Notes: generated from the sequence alone by a model not told the origin. A stretch of DNA of 64,000 nucleotides from Aphrophora alni (GCA_963513935.1 OY740773.1:104393291-104457290); one strand, 5' to 3'. Shown: positions 33,476 through 45,275, numbered from the stretch's first letter. Program-made: numbers and translations.

Positions 33476-33591
33476 ATCAGTAGTGTCAAATTCCTCAGAG
33501 GTATGAATGTTATATTGAGAAATATTGTTTGAGAGGGTGGGAACAAACAATGTCCTGTAAAAATACACCGGTCATCATCGGTGTGAAAAAA

Positions 33592-33770
33592 AGAGTATCC
33601 TATAACTCTCGAATATTATAGTGACGTCAGGTGACGGAAAATAGCAAGAATTGGTCAATAGAGTAGCTCTAATAAGGAAGATTATTTAGACTAGATAAAG
33701 AAAGATGTAGTTCCAGCGAGGTTATCTCGGCGTTGCCACGCCCTTTACTCTCTACAGCTACAGTGGGTAG
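33592..33770 (+). repeat. repeat A copy
   Basis: CGAATATTATAGTGACGTCA, AAGAATTGGTCAATAGAG, GATGTAGTTCCAGCGAGG. Confidence 0.7.
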
Positions 33771-34012
33771 CAAACATTAGAGTATAAAGGTTAACAATTT
33801 TTAACGAGGTTAACTAGTTTTTGTTTTTAATAAAAAAAAAAAGTTTTTAAAAAGCTAGAAATCTACATCAAAATATCAATTTTGTTTTGTGTATTATTAA
33901 TCTATGACAATATTAGTAAAAATTAGAATAAAGAGGTATAAATTTTAGGATATAAAAACACATATTCATACCATTTAATTTATTATTTCAAAACTGAAGT
34001 ATAGTTTATATT

Positions 34013-34299
34013 AATGATTCGAATTTGCCCCTAACCACAATCACTAGAAACTTTAAAATAAAACACAATTATCTGATTAATTGTTCTTTATTTAATTTTT
34101 CTACTAAATTCCCTTGATGTACATTTCGATAGCATGGTTATCATCATCGGAGGTTCTTGCTTATAAACTAAATCTAAACTAACATATCTACTAATGAAAT
34201 AAAATTAAACCTAAAACTATAATAACCTGAGTGCAAGCTAAAATCCCTCCCTCTCCACAGATCAGTAGAGGGTGAATTTAGGGGCAAATTCGAATGATT
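34013..34299. mobile_element. 273-bp MITE-like element with 7-bp target duplication
   Basis: Perfect 15-bp terminal inverted repeats, CGAATTTGCCCCTAA (34020-34034) and its complement (34278-34292), are flanked on both sides by AATGATT (34013-34019, 34293-34299). The interior is AT-rich and non-coding. On its minus strand near 34110-34170 it has a hammerhead-like arrangement (CCGATGA, GATA/TATC stem, GAAA, TGTACA, UC) with the core U changed to C. Confidence 0.7.
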
Positions 34300-34570
34300 A
34301 TTGTGAATTTCACCACAGTGCTCAACAAGATTTTATCTATAGATTATATGTCAAGTTAACAGTAAAAACTTCTGATTAAATATTTATAAAAATTATAGAA
34401 TTGTTTTAGTAACACATGATAGTCAATATTACAAGTTTATTATTTCCAAGTTATCTGAAACGAGAACCTATAGAGAAGTACTGCAGAAATCAGGATACCT
34501 AAACTGACACAGGAAAGAAAATTTGATATGCATTTCAATTTTGTTTTTACGGAACCGAGTCACAATTAAA

Positions 34571-35509
34571 TAATATAGATAAGAATTACCTTAGTAGGTC
34601 CGTCTTGTGACTTCAATTTATATCTGGTTTTGCTATGACATGTTTCAAAGTTCAAGACTTCATCATCAGATACATGTAGATTAATTAATTCATTCACACG
34701 ATGAATGCGTCACACATCAAATGTTAAAACACAAAACACAAACACAAACACAATTAAAATAAATATTCCCGTTCGGCACCGGTGCGCATTATCCTATGTC
34801 TGGTGGAACACTGTCGTTGTTAGGAATAAACCCTCTGATGGTTATCTCTATTGAGTCTAGATAAATGCTTGAGAGCTGTGTCGTATAGATAGTGTGAGTT
34901 AAAAGATAGCTGGTCGTTTAAAATTTCATCTGGTTTATTTTTGAACGCTTTATATATCTCAAACTCTTCTTGAGCGTTCATTAATCTTCCCTTTGTACAC
35001 ACTTGCAATGCCTCCACACTGGAATGGAAAACAAACACATCCCAGATAATTTCCATTCCAGTGTGGAGGCATTGCAAGTGTGTACAAAGGGAAGATTAAT
35101 GAACGCTCAAGAAGAGTTTGAGATATATAAAGCGTTCAAAAATAAACCAGATGAAATTTTAAACGACCAGCTATCTTTTAACTCACACTATCTATACGAC
35201 ACAGCTCTCAAGCATTTATCTAGACTCAATAGAGATAACCATCAGAGGGTTTATTCCTAACAACGACAGTGTTCCACCAGACATAGGATAATGCGCACCG
35301 GTGCCGAACGGGAATATTTATTTTAATTGTGTTTGTGTTTGTGTTTTGTGTTTTAACATTTGATGTGTGACGCATTCATCGTGTGAATGAATTAATTAAT
35401 CTACATGTATCTGATGATGAAGTCTTGAACTTTGAAACATGTCATAGCAAAACCAGATATAAATTGAAGTCACAAGACGGACCTACTAAGGTAATTCTTA
35501 TCTATATTA
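34571..35509. mobile_element. PLE palindrome, 2 x 460 bp arms, 19-nt spacer
   Basis: 34571-35030 and 35050-35509 are inverted copies with paired coordinates always summing to 70080, so no net indel over 460 bp. Each arm encodes the same PLE endonuclease C-terminus (minus 35018-34820, plus 35062-35260): SSVEALQVCTKGRLMNAQEE, then FEIYKAFKNKPDEILNDQLS and LYDTALKHLSRLNRD, a stop and the 3' region. Each 3' region carries a hammerhead-like core (plus 35411-35443: CTGATGA, GAAGT/ACTTT stem, GAAA, CATG, UC); its stem I has only three sure pairs. The two copies are head-to-head with 3' ends outward. Identical arms imply recent origin or ongoing conversion. Confidence 0.92.
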
Positions 35510-35689
35510 AAGAAAATTTAGTTGACTGTGAGGTACTTTGAATGTAGGGAGGAAGGTGAAGTGAGTAGACAGACTGGAATCCATAGGGAAACAGAAAAGT
35601 GGGCAGACCCAGGAACACATAAAGCAGAACGATGCAGGGAGTGGAGATGTCGAAGTATTGGCAGGAGATATAGTTTGGTAGCGAGGCTT

Positions 35690-36240
35690 TGTCTTACGTC
35701 TTGCGCGGGAATAAAGGAAATAAGTCAAGAAAGTCGGTGATCGTCATATTGGAAAAGAGGAGGCAGACAGGTGTGCTAAAGTAGGAGTTGAATGTCCCTT
35801 CATCGGCCTAGAACCTGTGTGTGGAGTATCTTATAATTTGGCATGTAGTTGTATCTCCCAATGGATCTCGAAGGAACACGAGAAGACTTGGGAGATAATA
35901 TTATAGTCTAAAAGGATATTCAAGGATACTTCTAGAATCAATATAAAGGAAACTTAGACTGAACAAGACGGAACGTGGTTGGATTGTTGTTAGGTCACTG
36001 GATATTTTGTAGTCAAATGGAGTTTCATGTATCAGAAATTCTGTGTAGGAAATGTCAAAGTTGAGAAGACATCTTAACACATAATATTTGATTGTCCAGT
36101 GCTCTATGAAGAACAATTCCTCAAACCTGAGATTAGACTAAAAAGGAATGACCTGTGAATGAGTGTACGATTTAAGGTTCATAGTTGAGAGGTAAATCCA
36201 GGACTGGAATCCTTGTCGTCTTAAAATAATAATAAATATA
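35690..36240 (+). pseudogene. LINE fragment with RNase H end and zinc-knuckle-like tail
   Basis: The plus strand reads GKEEADRCAKVGVECPFIGL, EPVCGVSYNLACSCISQWIS and KEHEKTWE from about 35752 to 35895. This is the GNExADxxAK end of a LINE RNase H domain and the sequence that normally follows it. Further on, ILCRKCQS, EDILTHNIFDCPVLYEEQ (about 36030-36115) gives the C-x2-C ... H ... C pattern closing such ORF2 proteins. Stops and frameshifts separate the pieces. The element ends in TCTTAAAATAATAATAAATA near 36238. 35510-35690 may be an earlier RNase H part but is not readable. Confidence 0.75.
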
Positions 36241-36699
36241 AACCTACCTGATATCTTTATCAACTACCACGACTTTATTAATAAAACTTATCTAAACTAA
36301 GTAGAGAATTATACAACGAAAATATCGAAACTCAAACTTTAAGGTATTAAAATGAAGATTTAACTACACAACATTAAGGACAAAAGTGACAATAGGGAAT
36401 AGACAAATGGTAGTTTTACAATAAAAACATATCTGTGAAATGTAAATTTTAATTGCAGCAATAAACCTATTTTGCTTTACATGTTTATAACTAAAGGAAA
36501 TTCAGACTGGATTTATTTAAAAGTAGCTGCAATATATCTGTCAGAAGGAAGGGAAACAAAGCCACTATTGTCTTATTTGTTTAAATATATAATTAAATTA
36601 ACTATGTATGTAAGAAAACAACTTTTCGTAAAACTATTTTAATGTGGTTAGTTTGTTAACACGTCTATTTCAAAACAGTGTAATCGAATGTTTAAAATT

Positions 36700-36865
36700 A
36701 AATAAAAACCCTTAGCATTCAAATACGATAATAGCCACAAGGTAAGACAAGAAAAATATTTGATTCAAAGAAGACAAATAGGGAAGATTAAAAAGAGGGA
36801 TCTAACCCAAGACTACTTAAAGAAAGGGGTAGATCCAACTAAAGTACCCGAGATTTTTACACTCT
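36700..36865 (+). repeat. repeat A copy
   Basis: AAACCCTTAGCATTCAAATA, AGAGGGATCTAACCCAAGAC, GGGGTAGATCCAACTAAAGT; the GTTGGTCAAG block is lost. Confidence 0.75.
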
Positions 36866-36969
36866 CTTAACCAAGTATTGACATATGTTTTATTTAAATC
36901 TTGGTATAATTTATTTGTTAGTTTCATCATCATTATATGTTTCTCTATTTTGTTTTTTTAGTTTTTCTA

Positions 36970-37185
36970 AAAGCGATAAACCTCTTGGTTATCATCGCCT
37001 TGTTAAGAAAGGAAGTAAAGAACTTAAAATATAAAACTCCTATACTTTGAATACCCTATTAGGGTCAGTATCGGATTGAAAGAAGTGATCCAAGTAAAGG
37101 CTACAAGGAATAAGGTGTCGATCCAACAAGGATTCTTCGAGATTATCATACTCCTACTAACTATAGCAACCTCCTGAGGGTGTAT
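36970..37185 (+). repeat. repeat A copy (hairpin preserved)
   Basis: Start hairpin AAGCGATAAACCTCTTGGTT-ATCATCGCCTTG is well kept; middle partly deleted; GTGTCGATCCAACAAGGATT and CTCCTGAGGG end. Confidence 0.75.
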
Positions 37186-37612
37186 TATTATCCATGTACA
37201 GTTTATTTTATTATATTTGTTTTAAGTTTACAGATTTTATAAAACAGTTTCCCTACTTGTTACAGTTTGCTGTGCTTTAAACTGTATTTAAGCTATCAAA
37301 TAAAATAGTAAACTACAATTCGGCAAACATAACAGTTCAGTCAAAAATATTCCCGAATATCCCACAAACATTGTATAAATATAATATGTATTCATATCTT
37401 TACACTAGATTTCCGGTGTGAAAGCTGAAATGTATTTCCAGTTCAGTAGAAAATCCTTGAAGCGAAATACGTTACGAGCTAATGTCAATAAACAAATCCA
37501 GATTTGAAAACATTTTTAGAGATTCAGGAACGATATATTTTAAAACAAATATTCGTTGTTAATAATGTTACAAAAACAAGTCGATGAGCGGCATGATGGT
37601 ACTTGCCCAGCT

Positions 37613-38775
37613 GCAAAGAAATTTATAGATACATCATTCAGCCTAGCTAGCTGTAATGAACCTTATAGATACATAATTCAGCCTAGCTAGCTGTAATGAA
37701 CCTTATAGATACATCATTCAGCCTAGCTAGCTGTAATGAACCTTATAGATACATAATTTAGTCTATCTAGCTGTAATGAACCTTATAGATACATCATTTA
37801 GCCTATCTAGCTGTAATGAACCTTATAGATACATCATTCAGCCTAGCTAGCTGTAATGAACCTTATAGATACATCATTGAGCCATGCTAGCTGTAATGAA
37901 CCTTATAGATACATCATTTAGCCTAGCTCTAAATAACCTTAAAGATACATCATTCAACCTAGCTAGCTGTAATGAACCTTATAGATACATCATTTAGCCT
38001 AGCTCTAAATAACCTTAAAGATACATCATTTAGCCTATCTAGCTGTAATGAACCTTATAGATACATCATTTAGCCTATCTAGCTGTAATGAACCTTATAG
38101 ATACATCATTCAGTCTAGCTAGCTGTAATGACCCTTATAGATACATAATTCAGCCTAGCTAGCTGTAATGAACCTTATAGATACATCATTCAGCCTAGCT
38201 AGCTGTAATGAACCTTATAGATACATCATTTAGCCTAGCTCTAAATAACCTTAAAGATACATCATTCAGCCTAGCTAGCTGTAATGAACCTTATAGATAC
38301 ATCATTCAGCCTAGCTAGCTGTAATGAACCTTATAGATACATCATTTAGCCTAGCTCTAAATAACCTTAAAGATACATCATTCAGCCTAGCTAGCTGTAA
38401 TGAACCTTATAGATACATCATTCAGCCTAGCTAGCTGTAATGAACCTTATAGATACATCATTCAGTCTAGCTAGCTCTAATGAACCTTATAGATACATCA
38501 TTCAGCCTAACTAGCTGCAAAGAACCTTATAGATACATCATTTAGCCTAGCTTTAAAGAACCTTAAAGATACATCATTTAGCCTAGCTAGCTTCAAAGAA
38601 CCTTATAGATACATTTTTATCCTAGCTCTAAAGAACCTTAAAGATACATCATTCAGCCTACCTGCAAAGAACCTTATAGATACATCATTCAGCCTAGCTA
38701 GCTGTAATGAACCTTATAGATACATCATTTAGCCTAACTCTAATGAATCTTAAAGAATGCTGCAAAGAACCTTAT
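37613..38775 (+). repeat. satellite-like tandem array, 40-bp unit, about 29 copies
   Basis: Unit: CCTTATAGATACATCATTCA followed by GCCTAGCTAGCTGTAATGAA. A shorter 36-bp variant (GCCTAGCTCTAAATAACC, with CTTAAAGAT) is interspersed at intervals, showing some higher-order order (37922-38035, 38228-38262, 38341-38376). The last 250 bp are more diverged. AGCTAGCT palindromes recur in each unit. The left flank (37573-37602) resembles 5841-5870. No coding. Confidence 0.95.
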
Positions 38776-38789
38776 GTTTAAATTTCATA

Positions 38790-39885
38790 ATGATTGGGAG
38801 ACGAGTGTGGCCGAACTTCTTAATAAACATACTAAGATAGAAACTTACAGAGGAAATTGTAAATGAAACAGATAACACATAAACCGTTTCGCTCCGGCTG
38901 TAACACTAGAGGTTTTAATTTCACTTTTTTCAAAACAATATTAGAGTAGTACAGGTAATTTAAATTTTCTTTATACCTTAAATTAACATTTAAAATTTTT
39001 TTTCTCTATCCTAATGTTCTTTCAAATGGAATGTTAAAGGATTTTAAATATAAATCAACATGTGTAAAAAGATATTTTTCAATTCTAATATTGTTTGTCA
39101 ACATCTTTAACGACAGTTTAAAGCAATGTTTTACAAATTTAGTAAAAATATCATACTTCAAAGTTTAGAGTGAATAAAATCTAATTTTATTTTATACTTG
39201 TCTTTAAGGTGAAAAACTTTTCTATCTTAATGACGTTATATAAAAAAAAAAAAGGAAAAAAAAGGAAATATTACAAAATACAAAATACAAAATAGCCTCT
39301 AATACTTTAATAGCGTCAGGGGGAAATTCATAAATAGTTTGTTATTTTTTTAAAATAAATGATTACAGCAAACACAGAATGATTGATTGTATTAAACAGT
39401 TCAATGTTGACATTGTTTCAGCAATACATTCACTGAATGACCTAATTGTGACGTAGAGACATCAAGTTCAATACAATTACCGCAGTTTGACATGTTGTAA
39501 TCTAACCCTAGATTAGTGTCCTGTTATATGCTACTTTAAGTTTACAGGAAGTTTGTAACGTTTATTTAATAACTTTACACAGATTCAACTTGTCAACGTC
39601 TGTAAACTTGCTGCGTTAAATATTGTTGTATCTGTGCTTGGTAATTTATTAATACAATGGATTTATGTTAACGTATTCAATCATTTCTCACCCAGTATAA
39701 GAAGTATGGGGTGGGTTAGATAATCGCTAAATACTTCACCCTCTGTTTTTCTTCCTGATCTTCTCGTTTCAAGGTCTCACGATACCGAAAATATTATCGG
39801 CAACCCGTCTGTCCGTCGTCGTTGTCGTCTAAACCTAAAAACGACAGCGACCACGAAACATAATATAGAAGCATGAAATTTGATA
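38790..39885. other. mostly unassigned; repeat A remnant at 39236-39320
   Basis: AT-rich. 39236-39320 keeps only the A-rich linker and CTCTAATACTTTAATAGCGT-CAGG of repeat A. Confidence 0.4.
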
Positions 39886-39887
39886 TA

Positions 39888-40140
39888 TATAAATATTGAG
39901 CTTGACTTGTCAGATAATATTAGATAGAGTAAAACTACAACACAAAATCTCACAAAAATTACGTTTACTTAATCAAACGGGTTTCAACGAGAAAATCGCC
40001 ATCCTCAGTGATACATGAGCTACAATAACTAAACTACAACAGTTATAGTATGTATCACTGAGGATGGCGCTTTATCGTTGAAACGCGTTAAGTAAACGTA
40101 ATTTTTGTGAGATCTTGTGTTCGAGTTTTATTTTATATAA
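39888..40140. mobile_element. palindromic PLE terminal repeat, second subfamily
   Basis: Arms about 39928-40019 and 40049-40133 surround a short loop. Both contain CTGAGGATGGCG, GAAAC and GCGTT: minus-strand and plus-strand hammerhead relics facing outward. One arm reads CCCG for CGCG; stem II pairing is damaged in both. Confidence 0.7.
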
Positions 40141-40539
40141 GGGACTATAGTTTGTTCATGTAGAAACCTAATGAAACTCTGAAAAATTGATTTGAAAATA
40201 TTTAAATGACGGAAATTTTACAGTTTTTTACTCGTATCTCGTTTGTAATTCAACTTATAACACAAATTAAGATTTCAATTCTGCATGTAATGGTTTTATA
40301 TCCACACCTCTACGTTGACAAATAGGAAAGTTTGTGTCAAAAAAGTAATTTCAAGTCCTGACCCACAAAAAAAATATGGCATTCGTTGGAGGAATAAAGT
40401 AAAAATGCCATCAAAGTTTGATATTTTCATTTGTGATAGTTACAACTCTTTTTGACCTTTAGAATTGTATTTTTACTTTTATTTACATCTGTCTGTGGGA
40501 AAAGTTTACACAAATTCCTCCTTCCTCTTTCTTCAGTAC

Positions 40540-40900
40540 TCCTTCATCTTGACTTGGTTCTTTCTTTATCTAAAAATAATCTTCCTCCTTGTTTTTGTTT
40601 TTCCGTAGTTAAATTGTCGTTCTTTACACATCTCTGTTTTCCTTGTCTTCCAGCATTCAAACTGTTTCAAATCCTGGTCGATTTTTCAATCCACAAAATC
40701 TACACTTTACCATTTTCTCAAATTATGATTTACGTTGGTCCTCCGTTTGAATAAATCCTTTAGACATGTCCATAAAAGGCAATTTCCTTTTTCTCATCAT
40801 CGTCGATATCTTTTCGGAATTCGTATACGATTTCTGGGCCGTCTTGGGCCCCAGAATGTTTCATAAGATCTTCCAATCCTCCTTTTCCACCTCCAACAAG
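40540..40900 (-). pseudogene. probable LINE ORF2 C-terminal fragment
   Basis: The minus strand reads KGGLEDLMKHSGAQDGPEIV, YEFRKDIDDDEKKEIAFYGH, V, stop, then RI and, in frame, ILWIEKSTRI. The FYGHV-x-RI ... WI-x-x-x-x-R spacing resembles the tail of insect LINE reverse transcriptases (FYGHLxRM ... WFxEVxxDL). Similarity is limited, so the call is tentative. Confidence 0.4.
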
Positions 40901-41985
40901 TCTGTGCAAACATTCCAGTCCGACTGCCTAAATTTATGATTGCCTGATATGATAATGATAAGTATTTTGACTTTCATCTCTTCAGTCACAGAGTCTTAAT
41001 TTATGTACTAGTGCTTAAATGTTAATTAAACTGGATCAAAATTAAAGAAATAAAACAAGATCACTAGTGAGAATAATACATAAGCTATCATTATATCTCT
41101 GATCCAATTTCACCCTCTTTCTTTAAAAGGTTCTTCAAAATCTAACCTCATATAATAAAATCTAATTATATGAGAAAACCGAGCATAAAACTCTAAATTT
41201 TTTAATCAATTGGATTTGACATAAAGAACAAAATTTAAACAGACAGAAAACATTCTCAAAATATCTTCAAAAGTGTCAAGAAGTTTCAAAAGCGTGATAT
41301 CAAAATTTTCAAATCATAAAAATAATTTCCTTACATCGTAATTGTAAAATAGAATTAAACTATTTAAGAGTTTGACAAATATTGTTTGAGATTCGTTGAA
41401 TAAGTTGCAAATAAATTAATAATCCACTTAAACTCTAATAGAAGCCCTCAATGTCAGTCACAGCATTACATTAAATGATAACTACAACAATATAAACTAA
41501 ATTCAATTAAATTTCAAGAGAGGTTAACAATAATGCTGTGTGTCTTTGACACTTGTTGTATAACAGTAGGAAACTTGTCAGTGAGTTGAAAACATTTCAA
41601 TCTTTCTCTCTAAATATACTCAGATTGGAAAATTATATTTAGCAGATCTTTCTGATCCAATGGAGTTAAAAAATGTTAATTAAAGCGTGAACCGAAAAAG
41701 TTTTCTATTGTTTATAATATTCAAATAAATTTAGCAAATTAGAATTATAATTAATAAGAATTATACTGTACAAGTAGAAAGTACCAATATTAATTTCGCA
41801 GCTCTGATTGGTTGTAAGTGATCACGTATTCCCCCCTCCACTAATAATGAGCCACGCCCTCAAGAATTTATATTCTGACTGAACAACAAAATAAAGTGTG
41901 CACGAACACTTCCAAAATTAAAATTAAATTATACAAAATTAAACAAATGTTTTTTATGTAGGAATTTACTTTATTTTACTTTACT
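40900..41985. other. no recognisable feature
   Basis: AT-rich; an ATTGG box and GC-richer patch near 41808-41870 stand out but lead to nothing recognisable. Confidence 0.4.
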
Positions 41986-41989
41986 TTCT

Positions 41990-42055
41990 ATCCTAAAACA
42001 GTTTCGCTGATCATAACGACATCATCAATGACAAAAATAAAAACAACACACACTG
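41990..42055 (-). other. hammerhead-like relic
   Basis: Minus strand: TTGATGATGTCGTTATGATC, AGCGAAACTGTTTTAGG. The TGATGA and GCGAAAC spacing is that of the PLE ribozymes, but the core C, stem II and the stem III closing pair do not fit. Confidence 0.3.
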
Positions 42056-42289
42056 ATATAGGACCCAGACACTGTAACAGATATATTCGAGTAAAATAAC
42101 ACCTAAAATACGATTTGTTGGGGGGACAATTTTATTCTTATACTAGTTCTAAAATATTTCTAAATTAAACAAAAATTACTCTGTAGAGAAATGTCTAATT
42201 TGGTATTAACAATTTAAATTGAAATTTATCATTTGGTATCTGTTCTAATATTTCTTTTTTTCCACCTTTAATACCTCCATTCCTTAAGC

Positions 42290-43090
42290 TTTCCAAAATA
42301 AAAACGTAATAAAGAAATTTATTGGTTATAAAGAGAACACAGTTATGTACTTTTTGGGCTCAGCAGACGTCAAAACGGATGTGTCCGAAATTACTCGATG
42401 TAGATTGTTTGATCCAACAGATAACTCTCTCCGTGTTATGTTATACACATCTACAAAGCTTTGCACATTGTTAATGGACACCAAAACCTATTTTTGGACC
42501 CTACCTTTCCAGGAGGACGACCCACAAGGAGTAAGTAGGAAAGCTTAAATGGGATCATAGGTCGAGCATACTTGCTTTAGGTTGTTGTTATTTGCGGCAT
42601 TGTACTCTACTAATAAAGACCTTTAATTTGAATTAATTTAAGATTTCCTTTTGACTCCTTGAGGGCCGTCCCTCATTGGAGGTAAAGAGCTAGTGAGCAG
42701 TCTGGAAAATAGTTTTTTAAACCAGATATTGATTTGCAAAGTTTTAATTTCATAACCTCTACTTAGTAAACAGCTGTTTTCAACATACCTGACGTTGTAG
42801 CTAATATGAACTTTAAAACCCACGCTATTTTAGATAGGGTAAACCTTTTGAGGTGGGGTTTGGTGGTTTGTCTTCTATTCCCGCCTTTAATTCGTTTTAT
42901 AATTCGACCTTTGCACTCATTAAGATATCCTACTTACTCCTTGTGGGTCATCCTCCTAGAAAGTTAGGGGTCCAAAAATAGGTTTTGGTGTCCATTAACA
43001 ATGTGGAAAGCTTTGTAGTAACTCTATCTGTAATGGTTAAACAAATATTAAGCCGTCCAGGGACTTATTTACCACGCTGTATAAGGGTCA
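42290..43090. mobile_element. foldback element, (TA)CAGxGTG type, DPQGV motif
   Basis: 42440-42555 and 42935-43040 are inverted copies (shared AATGGACACCAAAACCTATT and CCCACAAGGAGTAAGTAGGA). The minus-strand end reads ATACAGCGTGGTAAATAAGT, like 57841. A more diverged copy of the CAAGGAGT block sits at 42645-42690. In each copy a frame reads DTKTYF..TLPF..DDPQGV, which may be a relic of coding or chance. Another piece is at 57838-58030. Confidence 0.55.
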
Positions 43091-43192
43091 ATGTGTAGGA
43101 TTCATGTTTTAAAACAACTGTAGAACGAAAACAACGAATGAATTGTTGCTGACATAATAAAACCTATCTATAAACAAATTAATTAAAAAAAT

Positions 43193-43425
43193 ATCCCCTC
43201 AAGGTGTTCACAATAATGAAGACGGGAATGGTAGTCCCGAGACATCCTAGCTGGATCTACACCTTTTTCTTGTCTTGGGTGAGATCCATCTTTTGTATCA
43301 CATTTATCTTGATCAAATCTTGTTCTTTTTCAACCCTAACGCTATTAGAGAATTCAAGAGCTTAAGGATAATTGTTTTTATATTCTATTTTTTATAAGGC
43401 AATGATGACAGAGAAGTTTTTATTA
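43193..43425 (-). repeat. repeat A copy (near full length)
   Basis: GGTAGTCCCGAGACATCCTA, GCTGGATCTACACCTTTTTC, TTGGGTGAGATCCATC, CAACCCTAACGCTATTAGAG, start hairpin AAGGCAATGATGACAGAGAA. Confidence 0.8.
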
Positions 43426-43910
43426 AACAAGGAAAGATACAAACTTGACCCACATCCCTATATTTATATCCTCAAACACTGACTTCATTAAAATCTATGG
43501 CCTACAAGCTGAAGTTCAAACCAATATAGAATACATTAATTTCAATTCCAGTAAAGTGTACCGGGAACAATGCACGTGCATGTATGCCTGGATTGGAATT
43601 AATTATACGTAACAGGAAATACATTTCTATAATCCCGGAGTATGTATTCACAGGATAATAACAAATCGATATCATCACACATTGATGACTTTAGCTTCAC
43701 AGGAGAATGCAAGCTGATGGATCCTAATACACGTATAAATATTTGTTAGCTTTTTTACGTTTTTGTTTCTACGAATTTAATAGCTTTTCCAGGATTGAAT
43801 AAAATTATGAATTGAGATAGTTTCGTTCAATGAGAAACATTTAGCTGAAGTTCGAATTGCAATTTAACTATCAGCCATCTTATAAAAACATAATAATGAG
43901 TCCTCTAAAC

Positions 43911-44770
43911 AGTTTATATATATATATATATATACAGGGTGGTTTTTAAGTATGGAAACGGCTTTATACTGCATAACTTGGAGGCAAAAACAAATGCGGA
44001 TTTACGTAGTGTAAAAAATTATACTTTTTTTTAGCTTTAAATTTTTGTACGCCATCTTGGATCCGCCATATTGAATAACACTTTTTAAATAGGAAGATGG
44101 ACATGGGATACATGTTTTTCATGTAAATTTTTACTAGAAAAACGATTGTAAAAGGCGTTTTTAGGAAAAATACGTTTTAAGTTGTAACCATTCAAAGTTG
44201 CAATGACGGAAAAATCGCGTTAATAATAAAACGGAGTAAAATGCGCCTTCGAAACTTTTTTATTTAGTTTTTTTCCTGCAGAATACATCCATTAACGAAC
44301 CAGAAAACAACTTAATTTCACAGGCTAAATGAGTATTTAATAAGCTGCATTGTTGTAACGTAATGCAAACAGCTGATTTAAACTAGACCTACTTTCATAA
44401 ACGGATATTACTTGAGGTGCATTGACAATCTGTAGAGGAGAAGCACTTTGAACATTTATTGTTAGAATGGTATGCTTTCAAAATTTATTGTATTAGTAAT
44501 GTATGATCGAAAACATTTATATACATTTTAAAATTACATTTTGTCGTGTTTAAAGGGAATATTATTAGTTGAGATTTAATTTGTAGTTGTGTTGTTAATT
44601 ATTGTTTATTACTATCATCATTATACAATAAGTAAGTTCCTTACTGGGTGTATTCTACAGGGAAAATATAATACAAAAGTTTCGTAGACGCATTTACCAT
44701 CGTTTTTCTTGACAAATTGTAACATGGAAATCTTGTATCATAAGTCCTATTTAAAAAAAAAATGAACTTT
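43911..44770. mobile_element. foldback element with (TA)n-CAGGGTG terminus
   Basis: (TA)n at 43917-43934 leads into CAGGGTGGTTTTTAAGTATG. Imperfect inverted arms: about 44080-44310 against 44770-44640 (shared CTTTTTAAATAGGA, AAAAACGATTGTAAA, CGAAACTTTT and CTGCAGAATACATCCATTAA). Same architecture as 14800-15790 but different sequence. No transposase. Confidence 0.55.
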
Positions 44771-45117
44771 GAAATCTAACAAGACTCGATAGAACAGAAG
44801 GAAACCAAAGAACATAAACAGGAAATAATATCGTCTGATTTTGACAGGTTTTTTTTATAAATAAATAAAGTTTATTTAAAGAGTAAGTTAATAATTATGT
44901 CGATGTCATCCTCGGAAGCAAAAATAAAGTTTAGAGTTTTCATTTTATTTCATCAAAATTAATTAATTTATATATCGAGTTGTTCTTGTTCTAAAGAAGA
45001 ACTTTGAGTGATGACACTTGTAAGTTAACAGCTTTCCAATCTGTAGTTAAACAGACAAGTGGATTTATTTATAGGGTTTAATTATAAACTTATGCTCTTC
45101 GGAACTAAATGTAGTAA

Positions 45118-45275
45118 ATACAATCTTGAGAGTCTCATGTAGTCTTTAGTTAAATCTCTTTCTTCCTATCAATTCTTTCTGGCGTTATTAGAGTATTCGA
45201 GAGCTAGGAAACTTTATTTTATCTGCTTTTCCTACTTTTTTGATTTTGAGAAGAGGAAGACCGAGAGGGTTTTTT
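45118..45275 (-). repeat. repeat A copy
   Basis: CATGTAGTCTTTAGTTAAAT, GCGTTATTAGAGTATTCGAG and AGACCGAGAGGGTTTTTT. Confidence 0.7.

Noticed and set aside
37613..38775. CRISPR array
   Set aside because: The 40-bp units are contiguous with no unique spacers, and the context is eukaryotic.
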